Shown here in pieces: positions 15,727 to 24,773 of a DNA stretch of 34,160 bases (its first letter is position 1; each line of letters begins with the position of its first letter). Source of the stretch: Oribacterium sp. WCC10 (lineage in GTDB: Bacteria > Bacillota > Clostridia > Lachnospirales > Lachnospiraceae). Below the pieces are notes generated by a model. It searched no databases. It worked only from the letters and a program-made list of their open reading frames with translations, and was not told where the DNA came from. Both the position numbers and the translations under genes were made by a program. The stretch is taken from NCBI RefSeq assembly GCF_900113415.1, contig NZ_FOPH01000027.1, positions 1 to 34,160 of the forward strand. Reading direction: 5' to 3'.

Positions 15727-15849
15727 AGGATACACTGATTATTTCAGTGTTTCATCACAGCCTCCGACACAGGGGCACAGATTTTCAAAGGAAAGTGATG
15801 CTTCACATCGAAAATCCGGGCAGAGAAACGCTTTAATCAGCATTTCCCT
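15727..15849. mobile_element. MITE-like element, copy B
   Basis: This 123-bp copy of the element at 5180-5301 lies in the same orientation. It has the left hairpin CACTGATTATTTCAGTG, the middle GATTTTC...GAAAATC stem, the invariant CAGAGAAACGCTTTAATCAG block, and the right end CATTTCCCT. It lies between the stop of the DUF3137-like gene and the gudD1 promoter. Ends are inverted relatives; there is no coding capacity. Confidence 0.6.
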
Positions 15850-15879
15850 GACCGGATTCTTATCATTTGCATTAAATTC

Positions 15880-16845
15880 TTATACTCCAAGATTCTCTGC
15901 CAGTTCCAATATCATCTTTAACTCCGGATATGGATCAAATGTCAGACTCTGCTCAGTGGGAGCCGAACTTGTGGAAACTGCCATTGCAAGGAATCTGCTG
16001 CGAATGTAAACATCCACTATATTCCCACGAACACTTACCGCAATTTTACCGGGAGTATATTTATCGATATCTTCAAATCTCGCCACAAATTTTTCGGGCG
16101 GCAGCATTCTGATCTTCTGTGCCATTGCAGGTATCAATGCATTATCCTCTGCATCTTCATGCTCTTTTTTCCTGCACTGCCCTACATAAAGATAGTAATT
16201 CCCGTTAAGTCCTATCTCTGAAACAGGGACCTTCTTAAGGTTATTCTGTTCTTCATAGAACTTCTGCTGCATAACAGTAGGAACTGCATCCTCTTCAAAC
16301 ATTCTGAAGTCATAACGGGTATTCTCCGGAAGCTCTATATGTGTCCAGCATCCACAGTTCTGAAAGACGCGTTTCTTTCCTCTTGTACCACTGTCCTTTA
16401 ACCTGAAGTCCTCACTTATGACAACATCTGATACTGTGACCTTCATGCCCCGACACTCTCCCTGAACAGTTTCATAAAAGGAAACTCCATCCTGTCCAGG
16501 AAGTACCGGAACCAGCTGAGCCACTTCAATCTCTTTTTTTGTGAGCTGCTCCGATCCGTTTTTCATTACTTCATTCGTTCCCAGCAGTCTTGCAATCGTA
16601 AAAAGGACATTGCTCTCATTCACATCAGATATATACTGTTTTTCAAAAGGCCTGAAGAATAACAGATGGTACGCAACCGCCGCAAGTAAGAGTCCGAAAC
16701 TGACAGGATATTTTTTCACTATTATGGCTATCACGGCCACAACAAGTATTCCTATAAGTCCGAATGCTCTGAATTTAAAATTAATATGTCGCTCCCTCAG
16801 CTCTCTTACAGTTTCTTCCAATGTTTCAAAATTCACCCGTTTCAT
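15880..16845 (-). CDS. Membrane protein of unknown function (DUF3137-like)
   Basis: The 321-aa product is not recognised with certainty. Two closely spaced hydrophobic segments (about residues 27-43 and 48-64) follow a short charged N-terminus with a predicted helix. The rest is a soluble, mixed alpha/beta region. The segment around VSFYETVQGECRGMKVTVSDVVI, with the later FRMFEE and RFEDIDKYTPGKI stretches, recalls DUF3137 proteins; that match is from memory and weak. The ribosome binding site is poor (GGGTAAAT). It lies between the tctA2 terminator and gudD1 and is flanked by repeat elements on both sides, so it may be unrelated to aldarate metabolism. Confidence 0.75.
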   Translation of the reverse strand: MKRVNFETLEETVRELRERHINFKFRAFGLIGILVVAVIAIIVKKYPVSFGLLLAAVAYHLLFFRPFEKQYISDVNESNVLFTIARLLGTNEVMKNGSEQLTKKEIEVAQLVPVLPGQDGVSFYETVQGECRGMKVTVSDVVISEDFRLKDSGTRGKKRVFQNCGCWTHIELPENTRYDFRMFEEDAVPTVMQQKFYEEQNNLKKVPVSEIGLNGNYYLYVGQCRKKEHEDAEDNALIPAMAQKIRMLPPEKFVARFEDIDKYTPGKIAVSVRGNIVDVYIRSRFLAMAVSTSSAPTEQSLTFDPYPELKMILELAENLGV

Positions 16846-16885
16846 ATTTACCCGTATATCCCTGACATCCTTGAATTCAAATACC

Positions 16886-16916
16886 AGGGAAACACTGATT
16901 ATATCAGCGTATCCCT
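16886..16916. repeat. Solitary hairpin related to the MITE-like element end
   Basis: AGGGAAACACTGA-TTATA-TCAGCGTATCCCT matches the terminal hairpin of the elements at 5180 and 15727. It lies just upstream of the DUF3137-like gene and is probably a remnant or solo unit. Confidence 0.5.
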
Positions 16917-17043
16917 AAGTCTCTTCCACATAATGAAATGCAAGCGTGAAGATATTTGCAGCACTATCGGCAGTATAACTGTACCAGGCACCTGATTTGT
17001 GCTTACCGGATGTAAATGGGATCAATCCTTTCTCATGACTCTA

Positions 17044-17085
17044 TAAAAGATCAGGGACGTGCATATATGCGCGTCCCTGAAAAAT
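17044..17085 (-). terminator. Terminator after tctA2
   Basis: TCAGGGACG (17051-17059) pairs with CGTCCCTGA (17072-17080), with an inner GCATATATGC and a TCTTTTA tail on the minus strand. It ends the gudD2-tctCBA2 operon. An A5 run after the right arm adds U-pairing on the left. Confidence 0.75.
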
Positions 17086-17094
17086 ATACTATCG

Positions 17095-18570
17095 TTAAGC
17101 CGCAGCTTCAACCTTTTTTCTGGCCTTCTGCTTACGATCATCCATAACAGCATAAACTATCGATGCTATTATCAATACCCATATAACCCAACCTATAGGT
17201 CTTGAGAAGAAAACAAGGAGTGATCCCTTGGATGCTGATACTGCCTGAATGAAGTAATTCTCAAGATCCTTACCAAGGATAAATCCTATAAGGAAACATG
17301 TCTTTGGAATACGAATCTTTCCAAAAAGATATCCGACTATTCCGGCGATAAGCAGTGACCACACATCAAACATTCTTCCATTTTTGGCAGCATATGCTCC
17401 CACTACACAGATCATGATGATAACCGGATACAGTCTCTGTCTTGGAATGTAGATGATCTTTGAAATCCACTTGATAGGATAGAACATGCAAAGGAACATG
17501 ATTATGTTACAGAGAAGCATTGCAAGGAGGATCTGATGCCATGTCTCTGTATTCTGTGTGATAAACAGTGGTCCCACCTGTATACCCTGAAGCATGAAGG
17601 CCGAGATCAATATAGCAGTTGTAGAGTCACCCGGGATACCAAGTGAAAGAAGCGGTATCATAGCTCCGCCGGTAAGTCCATTATTTGAACTCTCTGATGC
17701 AACAAGACCTTCCGGCACACCCTGTCCTAGAAGTTCAGGATGCTTTGACCAGCTCTTTGCCTGTGAATAAGCAAGTATGGAGGCAGCCGAACCGCCAACT
17801 CCAGGAAGAACTCCCATAAATGTACCTATGATAGAAGATCTCACAAGATTAACACCCTGTCCCTTGAGATCGGACAATGAGAACTTTGTTCCCTCATTAT
17901 TTCCGTCGACCTTTTCTATCTTAAACCGCATGCCTTCTTCTGCTTCCTCAAAAATCTGAGAAATGGCGAAAAGTCCGATAAGAACCGGAAGAAGCTGGAA
18001 ACCGTCAGACAGATATGCTTTAAGAGCCGAAGGTACCATACGATAGGAGTTATTTACACTGAACATTCCGATAAGTGAAACAAGCACTCCGAAAAATCCT
18101 GCAAACACGCCTCTCAGCATCTGACCATTGGAAAGGGCTGCAATTACTGTAAGAGCAAAAAGAATGATAAGGAACTTTTCAACTGCTGAAAACTTGAGTG
18201 CTGCTGCTGAAAGAAGCGGAGTAAACAGAGCCAGTGCGATAAGAGAAATGATTCCTCCGATGAAGGATGAAAGTATACCTATCTTAAGTGCTCTCTCACC
18301 TTCACCACGCTTAGCCATTGGATATCCGTCAAATGTAGTTGTGATGGAGGATGGTGTTCCCGGAATATTGATTAGAATTGCCGGAACAAGTCCGCCGGAA
18401 ATACCACCGATATAAAGTCCTAAAAGAAGATATAAAGCAGGTACAAGATCATAAGCATATGTCATGGGCAGGAATACCGCCACAGCCATGGTTGCAGTCA
18501 TACCCGGAATGGCACCAAAGATAATTCCGGCAATGACACCAAGTACTGCAAGTAAAATATTAGTAATCAT
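17095..18570 (-). CDS. tctA: TTT large permease subunit (TctA), system 2
   Basis: The 491-aa TctA-family permease has GAIPGMTATMAVAVFLPMTYA near residue 20, GTPSSITTTFDGYPMAKRG near 70-88, GVLPGVGGSAASILAYSQAKSW near 248, and LGIPGDSTTAILISA near 308. It is the main membrane subunit of a sodium- or proton-coupled, binding-protein-dependent importer. AAGGAGTGGCTAACA precedes the ATG, and 14 nt separate it from tctB2. The operon begins with gudD2, so its substrate is most likely glucarate or a related aldarate. It is clearly a different lineage from tctA1 (9525-11039), not a recent duplicate. Confidence 0.93.
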   Translation of the reverse strand: MITNILLAVLGVIAGIIFGAIPGMTATMAVAVFLPMTYAYDLVPALYLLLGLYIGGISGGLVPAILINIPGTPSSITTTFDGYPMAKRGEGERALKIGILSSFIGGIISLIALALFTPLLSAAALKFSAVEKFLIILFALTVIAALSNGQMLRGVFAGFFGVLVSLIGMFSVNNSYRMVPSALKAYLSDGFQLLPVLIGLFAISQIFEEAEEGMRFKIEKVDGNNEGTKFSLSDLKGQGVNLVRSSIIGTFMGVLPGVGGSAASILAYSQAKSWSKHPELLGQGVPEGLVASESSNNGLTGGAMIPLLSLGIPGDSTTAILISAFMLQGIQVGPLFITQNTETWHQILLAMLLCNIIMFLCMFYPIKWISKIIYIPRQRLYPVIIMICVVGAYAAKNGRMFDVWSLLIAGIVGYLFGKIRIPKTCFLIGFILGKDLENYFIQAVSASKGSLLVFFSRPIGWVIWVLIIASIVYAVMDDRKQKARKKVEAAA

Positions 18571-18584
18571 TGTTAGCCACTCCT

Positions 18585-19022
18585 TTAATAAATAGTGAAT
18601 CCCTGATTTACGAATGTAATCGTAAACATACCGTTTGGAAGTGTGATCTTAAAGAATACGCCAAATGCTATGCTGACTATCAAAGAGGCAACAACCGCAA
18701 TCAAAAGGCTGATTCCTATGGATTTAGGACTTGTACCGGCATAAAGAATATTGAAGAGAAATACAAATATTATGCTGGTAAGCGTAAATCCGATGATGTC
18801 AAGAGTAACAATATATCCCACGAACAGGACTAGCGTTCCAAAAAGCTTTATGAAATCAGGATTATCTTTAAAGAACTTTTTCGGCATTGAGAAGAATGCC
18901 TCTCCCTTTGCTACACGGGCACGTCCTTCTGTGATAATGATAGCTGCGAGAAGAATGCATAAAATGCAGATGACGATTCTCGGAACTATCCAGTGCTCGG
19001 TAGAATAAACTACATTTATCAT
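18585..19022 (-). CDS. tctB: TTT small permease subunit (TctB), system 2
   Basis: This 145-aa protein has four hydrophobic segments, the size and topology of TctB, and lies between tctC2 and tctA2. Its ribosome binding site AAGGGG (plus 19029-19034) stands 6 nt before the ATG. It is partly enclosed in a small CCCT / AGGG hairpin, which might lower its translation relative to neighbours. The identification rests mainly on context and topology because TctB sequences diverge widely. Confidence 0.87.
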   Translation of the reverse strand: MINVVYSTEHWIVPRIVICILCILLAAIIITEGRARVAKGEAFFSMPKKFFKDNPDFIKLFGTLVLFVGYIVTLDIIGFTLTSIIFVFLFNILYAGTSPKSIGISLLIAVVASLIVSIAFGVFFKITLPNGMFTITFVNQGFTIY

Positions 19023-19046
19023 ATATATCCCCTTATATATAGGGTG

Positions 19047-19083
19047 TGCCTTTTCACAAATATTTCATGTTTGTGAAAAGGCA
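19047..19083 (-). other. Intercistronic hairpin after tctC2
   Basis: A perfect 14-bp stem (TGCCTTTTCACAAA / TTTGTGAAAAGGCA) encloses a 9-nt loop and can be extended past a small bulge by TAGG / CCTA. It lies 56 nt after the tctC2 stop and has no U-tract, matching the position of similar hairpins after the other two binding-protein genes. Confidence 0.65.
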
Positions 19084-19138
19084 TCCTATACTCTCTTATT
19101 ACTTAGTGAACAACTGATATGGTCAGGAGTTATCTTAA

Positions 19139-20278
19139 TTACGCTGTTATATCATCAAGATTTGGAGCCTGCTTGATGATCTGTGCACACATATCACGCT
19201 TTTCAAGGATAAACTTCTGTGAAACATCTAAGCCTACTTCATCCTCAGAAAGAACTGTGTAGTAAAGCTTCTTCATATCAGCCTGGAAGTCAGGATCATT
19301 TACAACCTTCTTCATAGCTGCTTCGTACTCGGCAAGTACGCTTGCATCCATATCCTTAGGGAAGTACATTGCAAAATCCTTAGGGAAATCAAATGCCTTT
19401 CCATCGAACTCAACACCATCATCAGCCATTGACTGGATTTCAACACCTTCAACTGTTGAACCTGAATCAAACATGTTCATAGCAAGCTGTGCATCTACAC
19501 CGTCAAGTGTATACTGCTCGAAAGCTGATGTATCACCATAGATTACATCTGCATTTCTGTCCCAGAGTCTCTGAAGCTTCTCTGCTGTTGTACCACCAAC
19601 GATTGCCTTGATTCTGCCTGCAACCTCATCACCTTCTTTAGCCTTAACGTCAAGATAATATGCTGCAAATGCAATGTGTGATGTTCCGCCTGCCTCAATG
19701 TTAAATGAGACTGTCTTATCCGGATTTGCCTTAAGATACTCGGTTACATCCTTAAGTGATGTCCAGCCGCTTTCCTTCGCTGCACCGAAACAAGCTCCGG
19801 GGTTACGACCAAAACGTGGTCCGATAGTCATATTCTCAAGTGAATATTTCTCATCAACTGCTCCGAAAAGTACTGACATATAAGTCATATCATGGAACAT
19901 CATAACAGTTTTTCCGTCACCCTTGGCTGTCTGCATCTCCTCAAGAGCTGCTGCATTACCGATAGCATCAACCTTTCCGTTGAATCCCATGTACTTTGAA
20001 AGATATCTTGTTACGATATCTGCCATCATGTAGGAATCGCCTGATGTGGATGTTGAGCCTATAACTACTCTTACATTCTGTCCCTTTAATGATGAAGTAC
20101 CATCTGCATTCTCAACCGGTGCAGCTTTGTCACCTGAGCCTGAACCTGCAGCTTCTGATGCAGCCGCTGTTGTTGTGGATGCTGAACCGCCTCCAACCTG
20201 GATACCTGCTGATGAGCAGCCGGCAAGAATGCTCATAGCCATGGCACCGGCTAATACTACTGAAAATAATCTTTTCAT
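19139..20278 (-). CDS. tctC: TTT substrate-binding lipoprotein (TctC), system 2
   Basis: The 379-aa product is longer than usual for TctC (about 320-340). It has a lipoprotein signal peptide with lipobox LAGCSS (Cys21), then a low-complexity Ser/Thr/Ala linker. The two-lobe body includes NVRVVIGSTSTSGDSYMMADI, where the common P/AGGGTD motif is replaced by STSTSGDS, and later EAGGTSHIAF. It should present a carboxylate ligand to TctB2/TctA2. The altered first-lobe loop suggests a ligand different from that of TctC1. ATAGGAGGATCAAA precedes the start. It follows gudD2 by 134 nt, with a hairpin between. Confidence 0.88.
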   Translation of the reverse strand: MKRLFSVVLAGAMAMSILAGCSSAGIQVGGGSASTTTAAASEAAGSGSGDKAAPVENADGTSSLKGQNVRVVIGSTSTSGDSYMMADIVTRYLSKYMGFNGKVDAIGNAAALEEMQTAKGDGKTVMMFHDMTYMSVLFGAVDEKYSLENMTIGPRFGRNPGACFGAAKESGWTSLKDVTEYLKANPDKTVSFNIEAGGTSHIAFAAYYLDVKAKEGDEVAGRIKAIVGGTTAEKLQRLWDRNADVIYGDTSAFEQYTLDGVDAQLAMNMFDSGSTVEGVEIQSMADDGVEFDGKAFDFPKDFAMYFPKDMDASVLAEYEAAMKKVVNDPDFQADMKKLYYTVLSEDEVGLDVSQKFILEKRDMCAQIIKQAPNLDDITA

Positions 20279-20339
20279 TTTGATCCTCCTATAAATAAGA
20301 CCTTACACTCAGGTCTAAAAGATACATGTTTTCATCCAC

Positions 20340-20383
20340 GTGGCAGATAAGAGTCGTATTTATCCAATCTCGTATCTGACCAC
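20340..20383 (-). other. Intercistronic hairpin between gudD2 and tctC2
   Basis: GTGG-CAGATA-GAG (20340-20353) pairs with CTC-TATCTG-CCAC (20369-20383), with one mismatch and one bulge, giving 13 pairs. There is no U-tract. Sitting before tctC2, it could mark an RNA processing site that lets tctC2 mRNA accumulate separately from gudD2. Confidence 0.45.
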
Positions 20384-20412
20384 CAGTTATATTTGAAAGT
20401 CAACTCTTAAAC

Positions 20413-21744
20413 TTATCTAACCATGCAAGGACGCTTGTTATCGAACTTCCATCCGGGAATCAGGTACTGCATTCCGATAGCATCATCACGGGCACCGAGG
20501 CAATTATCTACATAAAGTTTGTTAGCCTTCATGATCTGCTCACGATCCACTTCAACGCCAAGTCCTACTGTCTTGTCGATATCATTAATGCATCCGCCTA
20601 CGATCTGCATAGGTTTCTTTGTAAGACGCTCTCTGCCTTCCTGCCAGATCCAGTGTGTATCGATACCGTTAAGTTTGCCAGGAACAGCTGCTGCGCACTG
20701 AGCTACCATAGCAAGTGAGATATCGAAATGATTGTTTGAGTGGCATCCCCACATAAGACCGAAATCATTGCAAAGCTGTCCTACTCTTACTGAACCTTCC
20801 ATGGTCCAGAAATGTGGATCCGCAAGAGGAATGTCTACACTCTTAAGCTGGATGCAATGTCTCATCTGTCTCCAGTCTGTATCGATCATGTTTGTGGCTG
20901 TCGGCATTCCTGTCTCCTGCTTGAACTCAGCCATAATCTCACGGCCAGAGAAACCGTTCTCTGCGCCACATGGATCCTCTACATAAGCAAGCACCTTCTT
21001 GAGAGCAGGTGCAACCCGAACTGCTTCCTCAAGGCTCCAACAACCGTTAGGATCAAGGTCTACTCTTGCATTTGGAAATGCTTCCTTGATTGCTGTTACA
21101 GCCTTAACTTCCTCATCCGGCTGAAGAACACCTCCCTTAAGTTTGAAATCCTCAAAACCGTACTTCTCATGAGTTGCCCTGGCAAGAGCAACGATGTGCT
21201 CAGGATCCATAGCCTCTTCATGACGAAGTCTGTACCAGTCACAATCCGAATCAGGCTCTTCCTCATATGGAAGGTCTGTCTTTTTTCTGTCTCCTACATA
21301 GAAAAGGTATGAGAGAAATCTGACAGATGTTCTCTGAAGTCCGTCACCCATGAGAGACGCTGCAGGAACCTCAAGGAACTTACCCATAAGGTCAAGGAGA
21401 GGTGCCTCAATAGCAGTAACTACATGTACTCCTGTACGCAGATCAAAAGTCTGAAGGCCTCTTACGTCATCCTTGATATTCTCCGAAAGCCATGCTCTTA
21501 CCTTGTTTAATGTATTCTTGTAATCAGAGATTTTTGTTCCTAAAACCAGATCCTTAACTGCCTCTAATGCATTTGTGATCTTCTGTCCACCGGGAACCTC
21601 ACCTACACCCATAGCTCCGTTAGAGTCTGTCAGGATAACGATATTTCTTGTGAAGTATGGTGCATGTGCTCCAGAAAGGTTAAGCTCCATACAATCGTGT
21701 CCTGCAACAGGAAATACTTCCATTTTTTCAATAACCGGAATCAT
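20413..21744 (-). CDS. gudD: D-glucarate dehydratase
   Basis: This 443-aa enolase-superfamily enzyme is close to E. coli GudD throughout. It has [10 protein letters not shown] (active-site His), [16 protein letters not shown] with both lysines, [40 protein letters not shown], and the family C-terminus [19 protein letters not shown]. It dehydrates D-glucarate (and L-idarate) to 5-keto-4-deoxyglucarate with Mg2+. AAGGAGAGATAAA precedes the ATG. It is the first gene of an operon with tctC2, tctB2 and tctA2, coupling uptake to the first catabolic step, and is divergent from lysR2. Confidence 0.96.
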   Translation of the reverse strand: MIPVIEKMEVFPVAGHDCMELNLSGAHAPYFTRNIVILTDSNGAMGVGEVPGGQKITNALEAVKDLVLGTKISDYKNTLNKVRAWLSENIKDDVRGLQTFDLRTGVHVVTAIEAPLLDLMGKFLEVPAASLMGDGLQRTSVRFLSYLFYVGDRKKTDLPYEEEPDSDCDWYRLRHEEAMDPEHIVALARATHEKYGFEDFKLKGGVLQPDEEVKAVTAIKEAFPNARVDLDPNGCWSLEEAVRVAPALKKVLAYVEDPCGAENGFSGREIMAEFKQETGMPTATNMIDTDWRQMRHCIQLKSVDIPLADPHFWTMEGSVRVGQLCNDFGLMWGCHSNNHFDISLAMVAQCAAAVPGKLNGIDTHWIWQEGRERLTKKPMQIVGGCINDIDKTVGLGVEVDREQIMKANKLYVDNCLGARDDAIGMQYLIPGWKFDNKRPCMVR

Positions 21745-22088
21745 TTTATCTCTCCTTATCTATCCATTAAAACTATGCGTTCTGTTCACGCTTTTTATTT
21801 ACATGATGAAGTTTAACTTAAGGTAGAAATGAAGTAAAACGGGAAAAACTGATGGTTAAATAAGCAAAACTTATTATATAATAGTATTACGATAAGTTTT
21901 GCTTTTAGTTATTCTAATATTTGCATTAGTTTTTCTTATGTATGAATTTTGACCAAAAAGATTTCTGATGCTAAACTCAAAAAAGAATCGGCATCACCAC
22001 ACCGGCAAAACTCTTTTGTTGATTTTTGTATCGATAAACCGGACCGGATTTTCACCCCCACATTTAACCCGTACCGATGGAGAATTAT
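21745..22088. promoter_or_regulatory. Divergent promoter gudD2 / lysR2 with 13-bp inverted repeat
   Basis: A perfect inverted repeat, AAGCAAAACTTAT (21862-21874) / ATAAGTTTTGCTT (21892-21904), flanks a 17-bp AT core. TATAAT occurs in the core on both strands (plus 21877-21882; minus, plus 21873-21878). A second box, ATTCTAATATTTGCAT, follows at 21911-21926. The half-site ATAAGTTTTGCT and the box recur upstream of garD. It is a strong candidate LysR operator overlapping two divergent promoters. No gene is in the region. Confidence 0.6.
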
Positions 22089-23018
22089 ATGGATTTCAGA
22101 ATCTGTGAATATATAGTTGAGATAGAGAAAGAAGAAAACATCACAAAGGCTGCAAAAAACCTATTTATATCTCAGTCAGCCCTTAACCAGCAGCTTCTCA
22201 AGCTGGAAAAGGATTTGGGAACCCAGCTCTTCTTTCGTTCAAGAACAGACTGGCACCCTACCGAAGCAGGAAAGATATACCTGGAGGGGGCCAAAAGAGC
22301 TCTTCTCATAAAACAGGAAACATACAAAAAGATACATGATATTACTCATGCAGGTGAATCAGAGTTAAAGATAGGTCTCACTCCCGGACGTGGCATACAT
22401 ATGTTTACGTCCATTTACCCTGAACTTCATTCCAAGTTTTCAAATCAAAAATTTTCTCCTATCGAAATGGGAGTCTATAAGCAGAAGGATGCCTTGCAGA
22501 ATGGTGATATTGACATTGGCTTTGTCACTCTCAGAGAGGATCAGCGGGGTAACTATGACTATACCCTTCTAGGAAAAGAAGAAATGGTTGTACTGGTTCC
22601 ATCCGTCCATCCTCAATGTGAAAATTACAGTCTCGACAACGGCCAGCTTCCTGTTATCAATCTGAAAAATCTTGAATATGAACCATTTACCCTCATGTCT
22701 TCTCAATCAAGTAATCGTCAGATAATCGATGACATATTCAGTCGTAACGGATTTATACCTTCCATTCTGATGGAAACCAATCATACAGCAAGTATCCCTT
22801 CCCTTGTGGAAACTTCACTGTGCTGTGCTATCATTCCACGATTTTATATAGATCCCCATAATAAACATTACAAATGTTTCGCTCTTCCCAGCCATCCTTC
22901 ATGGGATCTTTGTATAGCAACCCGTAAAGGCTCCTATCTCACGGATGCAGAAAAAGAATTTATAAAGCTTGCAAAGAACTATTGGAATGAACATTTGATA
23001 CCTGTTCAGACCAACTGA
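22089..23018 (+). CDS. LysR-family regulator 2, divergent from gudD2-tctCBA2
   Basis: This 309-aa LysR-type regulator has a winged helix-turn-helix at residues about 1-60 (KAAKNLFISQSALNQQLLKLEKDLGTQLFFR) and an effector domain after about 90. I start it at 22089 (MDFRICEY) because GGAG lies 7 nt upstream and the length then equals LysR 1; an in-frame ATG at 22077 overlaps that GGAG. It probably activates gudD2-tctCBA2 when an aldarate is present. It converges on garD, with a shared terminator at 23071-23120. Confidence 0.92.
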   Translation: MDFRICEYIVEIEKEENITKAAKNLFISQSALNQQLLKLEKDLGTQLFFRSRTDWHPTEAGKIYLEGAKRALLIKQETYKKIHDITHAGESELKIGLTPGRGIHMFTSIYPELHSKFSNQKFSPIEMGVYKQKDALQNGDIDIGFVTLREDQRGNYDYTLLGKEEMVVLVPSVHPQCENYSLDNGQLPVINLKNLEYEPFTLMSSQSSNRQIIDDIFSRNGFIPSILMETNHTASIPSLVETSLCCAIIPRFYIDPHNKHYKCFALPSHPSWDLCIATRKGSYLTDAEKEFIKLAKNYWNEHLIPVQTN

Positions 23019-23040
23019 CGGATATAATGCACGGAATCTA

Positions 23041-23069
23041 AGGAAACACAGATTATATCAGCATTTAAC
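23041..23069. repeat. Degenerate solo hairpin of the MITE-like family
   Basis: AGGAAACACAGATTATATCAG resembles the terminal hairpin of the elements at 5180 and 15727, in the same orientation, but its right arm has decayed. It lies between lysR2 and its terminator. Confidence 0.35.
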
Positions 23070-23070
23070 T

Positions 23071-23120
23071 AAAAAGCCCATCACTATCGACAAATACTTT
23101 TCGATAGAGATGAGCTTTTT
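23071..23120. terminator. Bidirectional terminator between lysR2 and garD
   Basis: AAAAAGC-CATC-CTATCGA pairs with TCGATAG-GATG-GCTTTTT, giving 18 pairs with two mismatches and a 10-nt loop. A5 and T5 at the ends serve both converging genes. Confidence 0.85.
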
Positions 23121-23249
23121 ACTACTGTCAATTAATTCCGGTACAACATAGATTAAGTATCCGGCACATCAGTGTTTTCATGAATATAGTGATTTAAAAA
23201 ACACTTATAATTAATTTGCTTTTCGTCATTAAAATACGTTATACAACAA

Positions 23250-24773
23250 TCAGGTAATTGGTGCCGGATTGAACACACAGAGATCATTTGCAAATCCGTA
23301 CTGCTCTGTAAACGGCCTCTTTATTCCTGATGCAACATCAAGGATGAAGTCAAAGAGTTCCTCACCCTGTTCGGCTATGGTTTTGTCACCAACAGCAGCA
23401 GGTCCTGCATTAAAGTCAATGATATCAGACCACTGCTCCTTCATCTCGTTTCTTGAGCAAAGCTTGATTACAGGAGCCGCTGCAAGTCCGTAGGGAGTTC
23501 CTCTTCCTGTCATGAATACTTCAAGGCCCATACCTGATGCAAGCTGAGAAGGTCCGCACACAAGATCAGATGCCGGCGTTGCCGCAAATATCTCACCGTG
23601 CTTTGTCGGTCTGTCTCCGGGAGAAAGCACTTCCATGATAGGTGATGAACCTGACTTTGCAATGGAACCCATGGATTTCTCTATGATATTGGAAAGTCCG
23701 CCCTTCTTGTTACCGGGCGTTGTATTGGCACCTCTGTCAACGCCACCCTTTCTCAGGTACTCGTCATACCACTTCATCTCCTGAACAAGACGTTTTCCCA
23801 CCTCATCATTTATACATCTCTCAGCTATAAACTGAACTCCGTCACGTACCTCTGTAACTTCTGAAAACATGGCTGTTCCTCCACCGGATACCAGAAGGTC
23901 TGCGGCATACCCTGCTGTCGGATTCGCAGTAATTCCTGAAAATGCATCTGACCCTCCGCACTGCATGCCGACAAGAAGTTCCGAAAGCGGAAGCTCTTCT
24001 CTTCTTCTCTCATTAAGTATCTGAAGTTTCTTCTCCGCCATCTCAATTATGGCATCCATCATAGCCTGATAGCCCTTGTTTTCCTGAAGTATGATAACAT
24101 TTTCCTTAGTGTTGAGTTCCGGCCACCACTCACAGAAACGGTCCACGGTAAATTTCTCGCATCCAAGTCCCACAAGCATGAATACTCCGCCAAAGTTAGG
24201 ATGCATAGCGATATTTCTGATGATCTTCTGCGGAATATATGCATCCGGTGCATCAATGGCAACACCACAGCCATAAGGATGATTAACTGCAACAACATCA
24301 TCAACATTCGGATACTTCGGAAGTATCTCTTCCTTTATCTTTTTTATGGCAACATTGAGGACTCCGGCAACACACTGTACTGTTGTGTTGATACCAAGGA
24401 TGTTTCTGGTTCCGGCATAAAATCCGGATGGATTCCTGTAACCCATCCAGGTGGTTCTTTTGGGCCTGGGAAGATCTGTTCTGATGTTTACACCAAACTT
24501 CATACTGTCAAGATCCGGTGCAGGTGCCATGATCAGATTTCTCTCATTTATCCATCCACCCTTTGGAATATCTTCAGATGTTGTACCGAGACAAACGCCG
24601 TAACGATACACCTCCGTTCCTTTTTTCATCTCTTCAAGTGCAATCTTATGGGCCTGTGGTATATCCACCTGAGTAACCACTCCCGACATTACTTCTGTTC
24701 CCTTAGGAACATCATGTATAGCAATGGCTACATTATCTCTATCAGTTATTCTGATACATAGTCTGCCTGTCAT
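23250..24773 (-). CDS. garD: D-galactarate dehydratase
   Basis: This 507-aa member of the UxaA/GarD family has an N-terminal SAF-like domain (residues about 1-75, IRITDRDNVAIAIHDVPKGT) and a long catalytic C-terminal part. Diagnostic matches to E. coli GarD include HPYGCG, CGGSDAFSGITANPT, TPGNKKGGLSNIIEKSMGS, ATPASDLVCGP, MTGRGTPYGLA and the terminal VFNPAPIT. It dehydrates galactarate (meso-galactarate) to 5-keto-4-deoxyglucarate, the same product as GudD. The start at 24773 (MTGRLCIR) follows GGGAG; an ATG 45 nt earlier lacks one. It is a single gene, divergent from lysR3, with no transporter of its own, so galactarate probably enters through one of the TTT systems. Confidence 0.94.
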   Translation of the reverse strand: MTGRLCIRITDRDNVAIAIHDVPKGTEVMSGVVTQVDIPQAHKIALEEMKKGTEVYRYGVCLGTTSEDIPKGGWINERNLIMAPAPDLDSMKFGVNIRTDLPRPKRTTWMGYRNPSGFYAGTRNILGINTTVQCVAGVLNVAIKKIKEEILPKYPNVDDVVAVNHPYGCGVAIDAPDAYIPQKIIRNIAMHPNFGGVFMLVGLGCEKFTVDRFCEWWPELNTKENVIILQENKGYQAMMDAIIEMAEKKLQILNERRREELPLSELLVGMQCGGSDAFSGITANPTAGYAADLLVSGGGTAMFSEVTEVRDGVQFIAERCINDEVGKRLVQEMKWYDEYLRKGGVDRGANTTPGNKKGGLSNIIEKSMGSIAKSGSSPIMEVLSPGDRPTKHGEIFAATPASDLVCGPSQLASGMGLEVFMTGRGTPYGLAAAPVIKLCSRNEMKEQWSDIIDFNAGPAAVGDKTIAEQGEELFDFILDVASGIKRPFTEQYGFANDLCVFNPAPIT

